Below, one piece after another: positions 51,503 to 60,474 of a stretch of DNA of 64,000 nucleotides. The stretch is from CBDAQA01 sp965198865. Its GTDB lineage: Bacteria > Planctomycetota > Phycisphaerae > Tepidisphaerales > Tepidisphaeraceae. The stretch lies in NCBI GenBank assembly GCA_965198865.1, contig CBDAQA010000005.1, forward strand, positions 1 to 64,000, given 5' to 3'. Under the pieces are notes generated by a model. The model saw only the letters and a program-made list of their open reading frames with translations. It had not been told where the DNA came from and did not search any database. Position numbers and translations under genes: made by a program. The first letter of the stretch is position 1; each line of letters starts with the position of its first letter.

Positions 51503-52672
51503 ATGCCCGCCGCCGCCGACGCCGCCGGGAAGACCGGCTGGAGCGATCACCTCTACAAACGGCGCAACAAGCTCCTCGCCGAGCCGCGCTTCCAGCGCTG
51601 GGCCTCGACGTTTCCGCCGTTCAAGCCGATCGCCGCCCGGCGCGCCTCCGGCCTTTTCGATCTCTGCGCCGGCTTCGTCTATTCGCAGGTGCTGTTCGCC
51701 TGCGTCGAGCTGAAGCTCTTCGAGGCCATGGCCGACGGCCCGGTGCCGCTCGAGACGCTCGCGACCAGGCTCGACCTCGTGCCGGACCGGCTCGCCCGCC
51801 TGCTCGAGGCAGCGGACGCGCTCGGCCTCACCCAGAAGCGCGACGCCGGCCACGGTCTCGGGATGCACGGCGCCGCCTATCTCGGCAATCCCGGGATCGG
51901 CGCGATGATCGCCCATCACGCCATGTTCTACCGCGACCTCGCCGATCCCGTCGCGCTGCTGAAGGGTGCGAAAGGCGATAGCGAACTGGCGCGGTTCTGG
52001 CCCTACGCCGGGGCCGACGCGCCGCACGAACTCGGCGAGGAGGCGGTGGCGCCCTACGGCGCGTTGATGTCGTCCTCCCTGGCGATGCTCGCCGACGACG
52101 TGCTCGACGCCTACCCCTTCGTCGACCACGCCCACCTGCTCGACATCGGGGGCGGCAACGGCGACTTCCTGGCGGCGGCGGCGCATCGCCGGCCGGACCT
52201 CCACGTCACCCTGTTCGATCTCCCGGCGGTGGCGAAGGGCGCCGAGGCGCGGTTCGAGGCCGAACGACTCGCCGGCCGTTCGCGCGCGATCGGCGGCGAC
52301 TACAAGAAAGACCCGCTGCCGGCGGGCGCCGACCTCATGTCGTTGGTTCGGATCGCCCACGATCTCGACGACGCCGACCTCGACCCGCTGCTCGACAAGA
52401 TCTGGGAAGCGCTGCCGCCGGGCGGCATCCTGCTGCTCGCCGAGCCCATGGCGGAGACCGGCGGCGCCGAGCGCGTCGGCGCCTATTTCGCCATGTACCT
52501 CATGGCCATGGGCAGTGGCCGCCCGCGCACCTTCGAGGATCTCGCGGGCCGCCTCTACGCCGCCGGCTTCGCCCGCGCGCGGCTGGTGTCCACGCCAAGA
52601 CCGATGCTGACGAGCCTGATCGTCGCGCAGAAGAGCGCCGGAATGCGCAACAGGGCTGTAAGGCATAGTTGA
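51503..52672 (+). CDS. crtF: hydroxyneurosporene O-methyltransferase
   Basis: 389 residues. N-terminal dimerisation and winged-helix region (FDLCAGFVYSQVLFACVELKLFEAM), then the SAM loop HLLDIGGGNGDFLAAAA and LFDLPAV. The catalytic His is in VRIAHDLDDADL. Methylates the 1-hydroxy group of carotenoids. The first bchC operator overlaps its last codons. Confidence 0.94.
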   Translation: MPAAADAAGKTGWSDHLYKRRNKLLAEPRFQRWASTFPPFKPIAARRASGLFDLCAGFVYSQVLFACVELKLFEAMADGPVPLETLATRLDLVPDRLARLLEAADALGLTQKRDAGHGLGMHGAAYLGNPGIGAMIAHHAMFYRDLADPVALLKGAKGDSELARFWPYAGADAPHELGEEAVAPYGALMSSSLAMLADDVLDAYPFVDHAHLLDIGGGNGDFLAAAAHRRPDLHVTLFDLPAVAKGAEARFEAERLAGRSRAIGGDYKKDPLPAGADLMSLVRIAHDLDDADLDPLLDKIWEALPPGGILLLAEPMAETGGAERVGAYFAMYLMAMGSGRPRTFEDLAGRLYAAGFARARLVSTPRPMLTSLIVAQKSAGMRNRAVRHS

Positions 52673-52674
52673 CA
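52657..52674. promoter_or_regulatory. PpsR/CrtJ-type operator 1 before bchC
   Basis: TGTAAGGCATAGTTGACA fits TGT-N12-ACA and overlaps the crtF stop codon. It is the distal member of a tandem pair. Confidence 0.82.
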
Positions 52675-52682
52675 GTGCGACA

Positions 52683-52700
52683 TGTCAGCTTAAGGTGACA
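52683..52700. promoter_or_regulatory. PpsR/CrtJ-type operator 2 before bchC
   Basis: TGTCAGCTTAAGGTGACA fits TGT-N12-ACA. Eight bases separate it from operator 1, the arrangement known from the Rhodobacter bchC promoter, where CrtJ binds both cooperatively. It lies 21 bases before the bchC ATG. Confidence 0.85.
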
Positions 52701-52721
52701 GCACAGGAGTGGAAGCGTTTC

Positions 52722-53654
52722 ATGCAGACCACGGCCATCGTCCTTCGCGAACCCCGACAGATCGACGTTGAGACGCTCGGACTCGTCGTGGGCGCGAACG
52801 ACGTCGTCGTCGCCGTCGACTGGAGCGCCATCTCCACGGGAACCGAGCGTCTGCTCTACGAAGGCACCATGCCGGCCTTCCCCGGCATGGGGTACCCGTT
52901 GGTGCCGGGCTACGAGGCCGTCGGCCGGGTGGTCGAGGCGCCCTCGGGCGGGCTGGCGATCGGCGACGCGGTCTTCGTGCCGGGCGCCAATTGCTACGAG
53001 GGCGCGCGCGGGCTCTTCGGGGCCTCCGCCTCGCATATCGCTCTGCCCGCCGCCCGGCTGTTGCCGGTTCCCGAGACCCTCGGCGAGAGCGCCACGCTGC
53101 TGGCGCTCGCCGCCACCGCCCGCCACACCTTCTCCGGCCCGCACGACGCCATGCCCGATCTCGTCGTCGGCCATGGAACGCTCGGGCGGCTGTTGGCCCG
53201 CATCGTCCTGGCTTTGGGCGGCGAGGCGCCGACCGTTTGGGAGCGGAACCCGGAGCGGATGGGCGGCGGCGAGGGCTACCGCGTCGTCCATCCCGACGAC
53301 GACGCGCGTCGCGACTACCGCTCCATCGTCGACGTCAGCGGCGATCCGACGATCCTCGACGCGCTGGTGCAGCGGATCGCACCCGGCGGCGAGATCGTGC
53401 TCGCCGGGTTCTACAAGGACGCGCTGTCTTTCACCTTTCCGCCGGCCTTCATGCGCGAGGCGCGCTTCCGCGTCGCCGCGCAATGGGGGCGCCACGATCT
53501 CGAGACCGTCGGTCGCCTCGCCGCCGACGGCCGTCTCCGCCTCGACGACCTCGTCACCCACCGCGCCGACGTCGGCGACGCGCCCAAGGCCTACGCGACG
53601 GCCTTCGGCGACGCGTCCTGCCTGAAGATGGTGCTCGACTGGAGACAATCATGA
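52722..53654 (+). CDS. bchC: 3-hydroxyethyl bacteriochlorophyllide a dehydrogenase
   Basis: 310 residues from ATG 52722, which follows the operators; an open frame upstream is ignored. Medium-chain dehydrogenase-like protein: SAISTGTERLLYEGTMPAFPG, YPLVPGYEAVGRVVEA, PDLVVGHGTLGRLLARIVLALG and the closing DASCLKMVLDW. Oxidises the 3-hydroxyethyl group to acetyl. Stop overlaps bchX as ATGA. Confidence 0.95.
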   Translation: MQTTAIVLREPRQIDVETLGLVVGANDVVVAVDWSAISTGTERLLYEGTMPAFPGMGYPLVPGYEAVGRVVEAPSGGLAIGDAVFVPGANCYEGARGLFGASASHIALPAARLLPVPETLGESATLLALAATARHTFSGPHDAMPDLVVGHGTLGRLLARIVLALGGEAPTVWERNPERMGGGEGYRVVHPDDDARRDYRSIVDVSGDPTILDALVQRIAPGGEIVLAGFYKDALSFTFPPAFMREARFRVAAQWGRHDLETVGRLAADGRLRLDDLVTHRADVGDAPKAYATAFGDASCLKMVLDWRQS

Positions 53655-54658
53655 ACGCCTTCGCCCCCATCAGCATGAAGGACGCTCTGCGCGCCGAGGC
53701 GGCGATGGAGCCCGATGCCGTGCCGGTGCTCGACGAGGACGCGCCCGCGAAGAAGGAAACGCAGATCATCGCGATCTACGGCAAGGGCGGCATCGGCAAG
53801 AGCTTCACGCTCGCCAACCTCAGCTACATGATGGCCCAGCAGGGCAAGAAGGTGCTGCTGATCGGCTGCGACCCGAAGAGCGACACGACCTCGCTGCTGT
53901 TCGGCGGCAAGGCCTGCCCGACGATCATCGAGACCTCCGCCAAGATGAAGGCGGCGGGCGCCGAGATCTCGATTTCCGACGTCTGCTTCAAGCGCGACGG
54001 CGTCTTCGCCATGGAGCTCGGCGGCCCGGAAGTGGGTCGCGGTTGCGGCGGCCGCGGCATCATCCACGGCTTCGAGCTGCTCGAGAAGCTCGGCTTCCAC
54101 GAGTGGGGCTTCGACTTCGTGCTGCTCGACTTCCTGGGCGACGTGGTGTGCGGCGGCTTCGGCCTGCCGATCGCCCGCGACATGTGCCAGAAGGTCATCG
54201 TCGTCGCCTCCAACGATCTCCAGTCGCTCTACGTCGCCAACAACGTGTGCTCGGCGGTCGAGTATTTCCGCAAGCTCGGCGGCAACGTCGGCGTCGCCGG
54301 CATGGTCATCAACAAGGACGACGGCACCGGCGAAGCGCAGGCCTTCGCCGAGGGCGCCGGCATCCCGGTGCTGGCGGCGATCCCCGCCGACGAGGACATC
54401 CGCAAGAAGAGCGCCAACTACGAGATCATCGGCACGCCGGGCAACCGTTGGGCCTCGGTCTTCGAGGACCTCGCCCAGAACGTCGCCGACGCGCCGCCGG
54501 TGCGCCCGAAGCCGATGACCCAGGACGGCCTGCTCGGCCTGTTCTCCGGCGACGTCGTCGGCCGCCACGTGGTGCTCGTGCCGGCCACGATGGAAGACAT
54601 GTGCGGCCGCGCCGACGTGACCAAGCCCACCCTCGAAGTCGTCTACGACGAGGCGTGA
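53651..54658 (+). CDS. bchX: chlorophyllide a reductase iron protein subunit X
   Basis: 335 residues. NifH-like ATPase: P-loop in IYGKGGIGKSFTLANLS, CDPKSDTT switch, and the two 4Fe-4S Cys ligands in GRGCGGRGII and DVVCGGFGLPIA. Gives electrons to BchYZ to reduce the B ring. Five bases separate it from bchY. Confidence 0.96.
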   Translation: MNAFAPISMKDALRAEAAMEPDAVPVLDEDAPAKKETQIIAIYGKGGIGKSFTLANLSYMMAQQGKKVLLIGCDPKSDTTSLLFGGKACPTIIETSAKMKAAGAEISISDVCFKRDGVFAMELGGPEVGRGCGGRGIIHGFELLEKLGFHEWGFDFVLLDFLGDVVCGGFGLPIARDMCQKVIVVASNDLQSLYVANNVCSAVEYFRKLGGNVGVAGMVINKDDGTGEAQAFAEGAGIPVLAAIPADEDIRKKSANYEIIGTPGNRWASVFEDLAQNVADAPPVRPKPMTQDGLLGLFSGDVVGRHVVLVPATMEDMCGRADVTKPTLEVVYDEA

Positions 54659-54663
54659 GCGGC

Positions 54664-56234
54664 ATGGATTTCGACGCACCCCTCCACGCCGACGTCGCCG
54701 ATGCCGTGACCTTGTCGGAGGCCGGCGAGCCGGTCTCGACGAGCGGCGACGGCTGCCACGGCGGCAAGGCGGAGATGCGCCGCGCCGCCGCCGAGGCCGG
54801 CAACAGCGCAATGCTCGAGCGCTATGCCGCGGACTACCCTCAGGGTCCGCACGACCAGCCCCAGAGCATGTGCCCGGCCTTCGGCTCGCTGCGCGTCGGC
54901 CTGCGCATGAAGCGCACCGCGACCGTGCTTTCGGGCTCGGCCTGCTGCGTCTACGGGCTCACCTTCACCTCGCATTTCTACGGCGCCCGCCGCTCGGTCG
55001 GCTACGTGCCGTTCAATTCCGAGACGCTGGTCACCGGCAAGCTCTTCGAGGACATCCGCGACGCCGTCTACGCGCTCGCCAAGCCCGAGGACTACGACGC
55101 GATCGTCGTCACCAATCTCTGCGTGCCGAGCGCCTCGGGCGTGCCGCTGCGGCTGCTGCCGAAGGCGATCAACGGCGTCCGCATCATCGGCATCGACGTG
55201 CCGGGCTTCGGCATCCCCACGCATGCGGAAGCCAAGGACGTGCTCGCCGGCGCCATGCTGGCCTATGCCCGCGAGGAGGTCATGGCCGGCCCCGTGGCGG
55301 CGCCCGAGAAGGGCCGCTCGGAGAAGCCCGTCGGTGGCGCTGCTCGGCGAGATGTTTCCCGGCCGACCCGATCGGCATCGGTGCGCTGCTCGAGCCGCTC
55401 GGTCTCGCCGCCGGCCCGGTCGTGCCGACGCGCGAGTGGCGCGAGCTCTACGCCGCGCTCGACTGCGCGGTGGCGGCGGCCATCCACCCCTTCTACAAGG
55501 CCTCGATCCGCGAGTTCGAGGCGGCCGGCCGGCCGGTCGTCGGCTCCGCCCCGGTCGGGGTCGACGGCACCGCCGCCTGGCTCGACGGCATCGGCCGCGC
55601 CGCCGGCGTGGCGCAGGACAGGATCGACGCCGCCAAGAACCGCTTCCTTCCCGCGATCAAGGGCGCGCTCGCCGCCAAGCCGATCAAGGGCCGCATCACC
55701 GTCTCGGGCTACGAGGGCTCGGAACTGCTGGTGGCCCGCCTGCTCGTCGAGAGCGGCGCCGACGTGCGCTACGTCGGCACGGCCTGCCCGCGCACGCCCT
55801 GGTCCGAGGCCGACCGCGAGTGGCTCGACGCCCGCGGCATCCCCGTGACCTATCGCGCCTCGCTCGAGCAGGATCTGCAGGCGATGGAGTGCTTCGAGCC
55901 CGACCTCGCCATCGGCACCACGCCGCTGGTGCAGAAGGCCAAGGCGCGCGGCATACCGGCGCTGTACTTCACCAACCTCATCTCCGCCCGTCCGCTGTTC
56001 GGCACCATGGGCGCGGGATCGCTCGCCGAGGTCATCAACACCGCCATCGCCTCCAAGCCGCGCTTCGACGCGATGCGCGACTTCTTCGAGGGCGTCGGCA
56101 GCGGCCACGCCGCCGGCGTGTGGCAGGACCAGCCGGTGGATCGCCCGGAGTTCCGCGCCAAGTACAAGAAGGCGCTCGACATCAAGGCCAAGCAGCGCGC
56201 CGCCGAAACCCAGGATCTGGGAGGGCAGGCCTGA
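54664..56234 (+). pseudogene. bchY: chlorophyllide a reductase subunit Y, two frameshifts
   Basis: Repaired length about 522 residues, normal for BchY. Frame one runs to EKGRSEKPV (about 55332); the next stretch VALLGEMFP is one base over (55334-55360), and from ADPIGIGALLEPLGL (55362 on) another base over, to the stop at 56232-56234. Each shift is explained by one extra G, at about 55333 and 55361. The N-terminal part has CPAFGSLRVGLRMKRTATVLSGSACCVYG and the C-terminal TACPRTPWSEADREWL. As given, only the first 222 residues are native. Ends in a TGATG overlap with bchZ. Confidence 0.9.
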
Positions 56235-57694
56235 TGCTCGTCCTCGATCACGACAGGGCCGGCGGCTACTGGGGCGCCGTCTACGCCTTCACCGCCATCA
56301 AGGGGCTTCAGGTCGTCATCGACGGTCCCGTCGGCTGCGAGAACCTGCCGGTGACGGCGGTGCTGCACTACACCGACGGTTTGCCGCCCCACGAGCTGCC
56401 GATCGTCGTCACCGGCCTCTCCGAAGAGGAGCTCGGCAAGACCGGCACGGAAGGCGCGATGCGCCGCGCCCACAAGGTGCTGAACCCCGACGAGCCCGCC
56501 GTGGTGGTCACGGGATCGATCGCCGAGATGATCGGCGGTGGCGTGACGCCCGAGGGCACCAACATCAAGCGCTTCCTGCCGCGCACCATCGACGAGGACC
56601 AGTGGCAGTCGGCCAACCGCGCCATCAACTGGCTGTGGACCGAGTTCGGGCCGAAGAAGATGCCGGCGCGCAAGCCCCGCAAGGAGGGCGCGAAGCCGAA
56701 GGTCAACATCATCGGGCCGATCTACGGCACCTTCAACATGGCCTCCGACCTCGCCGAGATCCGGCGCCTGGTGGAAGGCATTGGCGCCGAGGTCGCGATG
56801 ACCTTTCCGCTCGGCAGCCACGTCGCCGACGTCGGCCGCCTGGCCGAGGCCGAGGTCAACATCTGCCTCTACCGCGAGTTCGGCCGGCTGCTGTGCGAGC
56901 AGTTGGACCGCCCCTACCTGCAGGCACCGATCGGCCTGCATTCCACCACCAAGTTCCTGCGCACGCTGGGCGAGCTCACCGGGCTCGATCCCGAACCCTT
57001 CATCGAGCGCGAGAAGCACACCACGATCAAGCCGTTGTGGGACTTGTGGCGCTCCGTGACCCAGGATTTCTTCGGCACGGCCAGCTTCGCGATCGTGGCG
57101 ACGGAAACCTATTCGCGCGGCGTCCGGCACTTTCTCGAGAACGAGATGGGGCTGCCCTGCACCTTTGCGGTGGCGAGGAAGCCCGGCGTCAAGCCGCAGA
57201 ACGACGAGGTCCGCGCGCTCTGCCACAAGAAGCCGCCGCTGGTCATGTTCGGCTCGTTCAACGAGCGCATGTACCTCGCCGAGGCCGGCTCGCGCGCGAC
57301 CTACATCCCGCTGTCGTTTCCGGGCGCCGTCATCCGCCGCCACACCGGCACGCCGGTCATGGGGTACTCCGGCGCGACGTGGATCGTGCAGGAAGTCTGC
57401 AACGCGCTGTTCGACGCGCTCTTCCACATGATCCCGCTGGCTTCGGCCATGGACAAGGTCGAGGCCACGCCGGCTCGGCTGGGCGCGCGCACCGCGACCC
57501 TGGCGTGGGACGACGATGCCCGTGCCGCGCTCGAGACGTTGGTGGAGGCGCAGCCGGTGCTGGTGCGCATTTCCGCCGCCAAGCGCTTCCGCGACGCCGC
57601 CGAACGCGCCGCCGAGCGCGCCGGGGGGGCGCGGGTCACCTCCGACCACGTCGAGGCCTCGGCCTCGCTCTTCGCCGCGGGACAGCCCGCATGA
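56234..57694 (+). CDS. bchZ: chlorophyllide a reductase subunit Z
   Basis: 486 residues. NifK/BchB-like: DHDRAGGYWGAVYAFTAIKGLQVVIDGPVGCENLPVTAVLHY near the start with the cluster-ligand Cys, VVTGSIAEMIGGG, VNIIGPIYGTFNMASDLAEI, and TYIPLSFPGAVIRRHTGTPVMGYSGA. Couples to BchY in the catalytic heterotetramer. Intact frame, unlike bchY. Confidence 0.95.
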   Translation: MLVLDHDRAGGYWGAVYAFTAIKGLQVVIDGPVGCENLPVTAVLHYTDGLPPHELPIVVTGLSEEELGKTGTEGAMRRAHKVLNPDEPAVVVTGSIAEMIGGGVTPEGTNIKRFLPRTIDEDQWQSANRAINWLWTEFGPKKMPARKPRKEGAKPKVNIIGPIYGTFNMASDLAEIRRLVEGIGAEVAMTFPLGSHVADVGRLAEAEVNICLYREFGRLLCEQLDRPYLQAPIGLHSTTKFLRTLGELTGLDPEPFIEREKHTTIKPLWDLWRSVTQDFFGTASFAIVATETYSRGVRHFLENEMGLPCTFAVARKPGVKPQNDEVRALCHKKPPLVMFGSFNERMYLAEAGSRATYIPLSFPGAVIRRHTGTPVMGYSGATWIVQEVCNALFDALFHMIPLASAMDKVEATPARLGARTATLAWDDDARAALETLVEAQPVLVRISAAKRFRDAAERAAERAGGARVTSDHVEASASLFAAGQPA

Positions 57695-57737
57695 ACGCTC
57701 CGCGCCAAACGGCAAACAGGCTCCAAGGGAGGATCGC

Positions 57738-57953
57738 ATGACCTTTATGACCGCCAACGACCGCGCCGCCCGCGATTGGGACAGCCTGCAGTTCCGCGTG
57801 ATCTTCGCGACGTGCCTGCCGGCCTGCTTCTTCGCCGCCGCTGCGCGCCGTTTGGGTCCGTCCTTTTGGCGAGACGCCTCGTCGCGCCGGTCGATCTTCG
57901 CCGAGGCCCGCGAGGCGGCCGGCACCATCGCGCGCTTCGCCCTCGCGGGCTGA
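57738..57953 (+). CDS. pufQ: small PufQ-like protein
   Basis: 71 residues from ATG 57738, after a GGGAGG ribosome site. Between bchZ and pufB, the place of pufQ. One hydrophobic segment (FRVIFATCLPACFFAAAA) after a polar start and a basic-acidic tail (IFAEAREAAGTIARF) parallel PufQ, which supports bacteriochlorophyll delivery during complex assembly. Sequence similarity is weak, so the name rests on position, size and layout. Confidence 0.65.
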   Translation: MTFMTANDRAARDWDSLQFRVIFATCLPACFFAAAARRLGPSFWRDASSRRSIFAEAREAAGTIARFALAG

Positions 57954-57971
57954 GGCCGCGTCGCAGTTATA

Positions 57972-57989
57972 CGTCCGGGCTGCCGGACG
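57972..57989. promoter_or_regulatory. hairpin 1 between pufQ and pufB
   Basis: CGTCCGG-GCTG-CCGGACG, a perfect 7-bp stem with 4-base loop, extended by TTAT/ATAA pairs beyond one mismatch. Suited to protect the 5' end of the pufBA message. Confidence 0.7.
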
Positions 57990-57997
57990 CATAAAAC

Positions 57998-58018
57998 GTC
58001 GGGACATGGTGTTCCGAC
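57998..58018. promoter_or_regulatory. hairpin 2 between pufQ and pufB
   Basis: GTCGGGA pairs with TTCCGAC (one G-T pair) around a 7-base loop. It follows hairpin 1 within 10 bases; the pair precedes the pufB leader. Confidence 0.6.
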
Positions 58019-58078
58019 AATCCCGCCGCAGGGACGGTCGCGGTAACTGCCCTTAGGGGCCTTAGTAGGGAGGGTAAC

Positions 58079-58297
58079 ATGGCTGAAGTCCCGGGACGCG
58101 ACGTCTCCATTTCAGGCATGACGGAACCGGAAGCACGTGAATTCCACTCCATCTTCGTCACCAGCTTCATCGCCTTTACTGTGATCGCGATCATCGCGCA
58201 CATTCTGGTATGGCTGTGGCGTCCTTGGATTCCGGGTCCGAACGGCTACAAGACCTCGATGGACTTGCTCCATCACGCGCTCACGATGCTCGGTTAA
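58079..58297 (+). CDS. pufB: light-harvesting 1 beta polypeptide
   Basis: 72 residues. FHSIFVTSFIAFTVIAIIAHILVWLWRPWIPG is the single membrane segment with the bacteriochlorophyll-ligand His (IIAHILVW). The polar start has the usual EAREFH. The C-terminus is longer than in many LH1 beta chains by about 15 residues (GYKTSMDLLHHALTMLG). Ribosome site GGGAGGG lies 6 bases before ATG. Confidence 0.96.
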   Translation: MAEVPGRDVSISGMTEPEAREFHSIFVTSFIAFTVIAIIAHILVWLWRPWIPGPNGYKTSMDLLHHALTMLG

Positions 58298-58312
58298 GGG
58301 GGAGATCATACC

Positions 58313-58504
58313 ATGTGGCGTGTTTGGCTGCTTTTCGATCCCCGCAGGACGCTGGTCGCCCTGTTCACGTTCCTCTTCGCCCTGGCTCTCCTGATCCACT
58401 TCATCCTGCTCTCGACCGATCGCTTCAACTGGCTTGAAGGATCGCACGCGAAGCAGGCTGCGGCGGCAAGCCAGATGTCGCCGGTCCCCGCGCCGGCGCA
58501 CTAG
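58313..58504 (+). CDS. pufA: light-harvesting 1 alpha polypeptide
   Basis: 63 residues. MWRVWLLFDPRRTLVALFTFLFALALLIHFILLST is the classic LH1 alpha start with ligand His at 29; SDRFNWLEG-type TDRFNWLEG follows. Fifteen bases after pufB with GGGGGAGA ribosome site. Forms the ring around the reaction centre with PufB. Confidence 0.96.
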   Translation: MWRVWLLFDPRRTLVALFTFLFALALLIHFILLSTDRFNWLEGSHAKQAAAASQMSPVPAPAH

Positions 58505-58540
58505 CGCCCGGCAAGCACCGCTTCGACGCGTAACAACGAA

Positions 58541-58563
58541 GACGGCTGGGGCTCCCGGCCGTC
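58541..58563. promoter_or_regulatory. hairpin between pufA and pufL
   Basis: GACGGCTGGG pairs with CCCGGCCGTC around GCT, a 10-bp stem with one T-G pair. A strong intercistronic hairpin here is known in Rhodobacter to shield the pufBA part of the message from 3' decay, giving excess LH1 over reaction centre. Confidence 0.8.
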
Positions 58564-58652
58564 GTCATCGGGAACAAGCTGCTGCAACAAGAATAATCAT
58601 AGCACGTCGCCGAGGCCGAACTGACCCGCGCTACGTGCGGGGAGGTACATCC

Positions 58653-59477
58653 ATGTCGATGCTCACGTTCGAGCGCAAATACCGCGTGCCCGGAGGCACG
58701 CTGGTCGGAGGCGACCTGTTCGACTTCTGGGTCGGACCCTTCTACGTCGGCTTCTTCGGCGTCACCACGATCTTCTTTTCCTTTATCGGCACCGCGCTGA
58801 TCATCTACGGTGCGGCGATCGGGCCGACCTGGAACATTTGGCAGATCAACATCGCGCCGCCCGATGTCGCCTACGGCCTGTCCCTGGCGCCGTTGAAGGA
58901 AGGCGGGCTCTGGCAGCTGACCACGATCTGCGCCGTCGGAGCCTTCGGCTCCTGGGCTCTGCGCGAGGTCGAGATATGCCGCAAGCTCGGCATCGGTCTC
59001 CACGTGCCCTTCGCCTTTTCCGTCGCCATCCTGGCCTACGTCTGCCTCGAGGTGGTCAGGCCGATGCTCCTCGGCGCCTGGGGCTTCGGCTTCCCGTATG
59101 GCATCCTCTCGCATCTCGATTGGGTATCGAACACCGGATACCAATATCTCCACTTCCACTACAATCCCGCGCACATGTTGGCCGTCACGTTCTTTTTCGC
59201 CACGACGCTCGCTTTGTCGCTGCACGGTTCATTGGTTTTGTCCTCGACCAATCCGCAGAAGGGACAGCGGGTCAAGACACCCGAGCACGAGAACACGGTG
59301 TTTCGCGACTACGTCGGCTGGTCGATCGGCACGCTCGGCATCCATCGCCTCGGCCTCTTCCTGGCTCTGTCCGCCGGCTTCTGGAGCGCGGTCTGCATCG
59401 TGATCTCGGGGCCGTTCTGGACGCGCGGTTGGCCGGAATGGTGGTCGTGGTGGCTCAACATGCCGATCTGGCGCTGA
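58653..59477 (+). CDS. pufL: photosynthetic reaction centre L subunit
   Basis: 274 residues, five membrane helices. ERKYRVPGGTLVGGDLFDFWVGPFYVGFFG starts the protein; SHLDWVSNTGYQYLHFHYNPAHM carries ligand His residues for bacteriochlorophyll and iron; SLHGSLVLS holds the iron ligand of helix D. GGGGAGGT lies 7 bases before ATG 58653. Complete and normal in length. Confidence 0.97.
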   Translation: MSMLTFERKYRVPGGTLVGGDLFDFWVGPFYVGFFGVTTIFFSFIGTALIIYGAAIGPTWNIWQINIAPPDVAYGLSLAPLKEGGLWQLTTICAVGAFGSWALREVEICRKLGIGLHVPFAFSVAILAYVCLEVVRPMLLGAWGFGFPYGILSHLDWVSNTGYQYLHFHYNPAHMLAVTFFFATTLALSLHGSLVLSSTNPQKGQRVKTPEHENTVFRDYVGWSIGTLGIHRLGLFLALSAGFWSAVCIVISGPFWTRGWPEWWSWWLNMPIWR

Positions 59478-59490
59478 GGGGGGATGCGAC

Positions 59491-60474
59491 ATGGCTGAGT
59501 ACCAGAACATCTTCACGCAGGTCCAGATCCGCGGACCGCTCTACCTCGGCGTCGCCCTCCCGGGCCACGGCAACAAGGAGCGCGTCGGCTCGCCCTTCTT
59601 CAGCTATCTGGCCGGGATCTTCGGCGACGCCCAGGTCGGCCCCGTCTACCTCGGCGTCCTCGGCGTCGCCTCGCTTCTCTGCGGCGTGCTCGCCTTCGAG
59701 ATCATCGGTCTCAACATGTGGGCGTCGGTGAACTGGGATCCCGTGCAGTTCGTCCGCCAACTGCCGTGGCTCGCGCTCGAGCCGCCGCCGCCTTCCATGG
59801 GCCTGTGCATCATCTGTCCGCTCGATCAGGGCGGCTGGTGGCAGATCGCCGGCTTCTTCCTGACCGCCTCGGTGCTGCTGTGGTGGGGGCGCATCTATCG
59901 CCGCGCCAAGATCCTCGGCATGGGCACGCACGCCGCCTGGGCGTTCATGTCGGCGATCTGGCTCTTCCTGGTGCTGGGCTTCATCCGCCCGCTGCTGATG
60001 GGCAGCTGGGGCGAGGCGGTGCCGTTCGGCATCTTCCCGCACCTCGACTGGACCGCGGCGTTTTCGCTGCGCTACGGCAACCTCTTCTACAATCCCTTCC
60101 ACATGCTCTCGATCGCCTTTCTCTACGGGTCGGTGCTGCTCTTCGCCATGCATGGAGCCACCATCCTGGCGGTGAGTCGCCTGGGCGGCGAGCGCGAGAT
60201 CGAGCAGATCGTCGACCGCGGCACCGCCTCGGAGCGCGCCGCCCTGTTCTGGCGTTGGACCATGGGCTTCAACGCCACCATGGAGTCGGTGCACCGCTGG
60301 GCGTGGTGGTTCGCGGTGCTGACCCCACTCGTGGGGGGCATCGGCATCCTTCTCTCCGGTACCGCCGTCGACAACTGGTATCTTTGGGCGGTCAAGCACG
60401 GCGTCGCCCCGCAATACCCACATGCCGGTCCGCCGGTGGTGGATCCCGCCACGCTCACGGGGGCACCGCAATGA
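59491..60474 (+). CDS. pufM: photosynthetic reaction centre M subunit
   Basis: 327 residues. FFSYLAGIFGDAQVGPVYLG start; FGIFPHLDWTAAFSLRYGNLFYNPFHMLS with pigment ligands; LFAMHGATILAVSRLGGEREIEQIVDRG with iron ligands His and Glu. The stretch PPSMGLCIICPLDQGGWW differs from the usual GLxFAPLxEGGxW and contains a CxxC. The stop overlaps pufC as ATGA. Complete. Confidence 0.96.
   Translation: MAEYQNIFTQVQIRGPLYLGVALPGHGNKERVGSPFFSYLAGIFGDAQVGPVYLGVLGVASLLCGVLAFEIIGLNMWASVNWDPVQFVRQLPWLALEPPPPSMGLCIICPLDQGGWWQIAGFFLTASVLLWWGRIYRRAKILGMGTHAAWAFMSAIWLFLVLGFIRPLLMGSWGEAVPFGIFPHLDWTAAFSLRYGNLFYNPFHMLSIAFLYGSVLLFAMHGATILAVSRLGGEREIEQIVDRGTASERAALFWRWTMGFNATMESVHRWAWWFAVLTPLVGGIGILLSGTAVDNWYLWAVKHGVAPQYPHAGPPVVDPATLTGAPQ

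Noticed and set aside
57691..57741. 16-codon frame starting with ATG overlapping the bchZ stop, ahead of pufQ
   Set aside because: Too short, no recognisable content; it may be a leader peptide but nothing in the sequence supports that.
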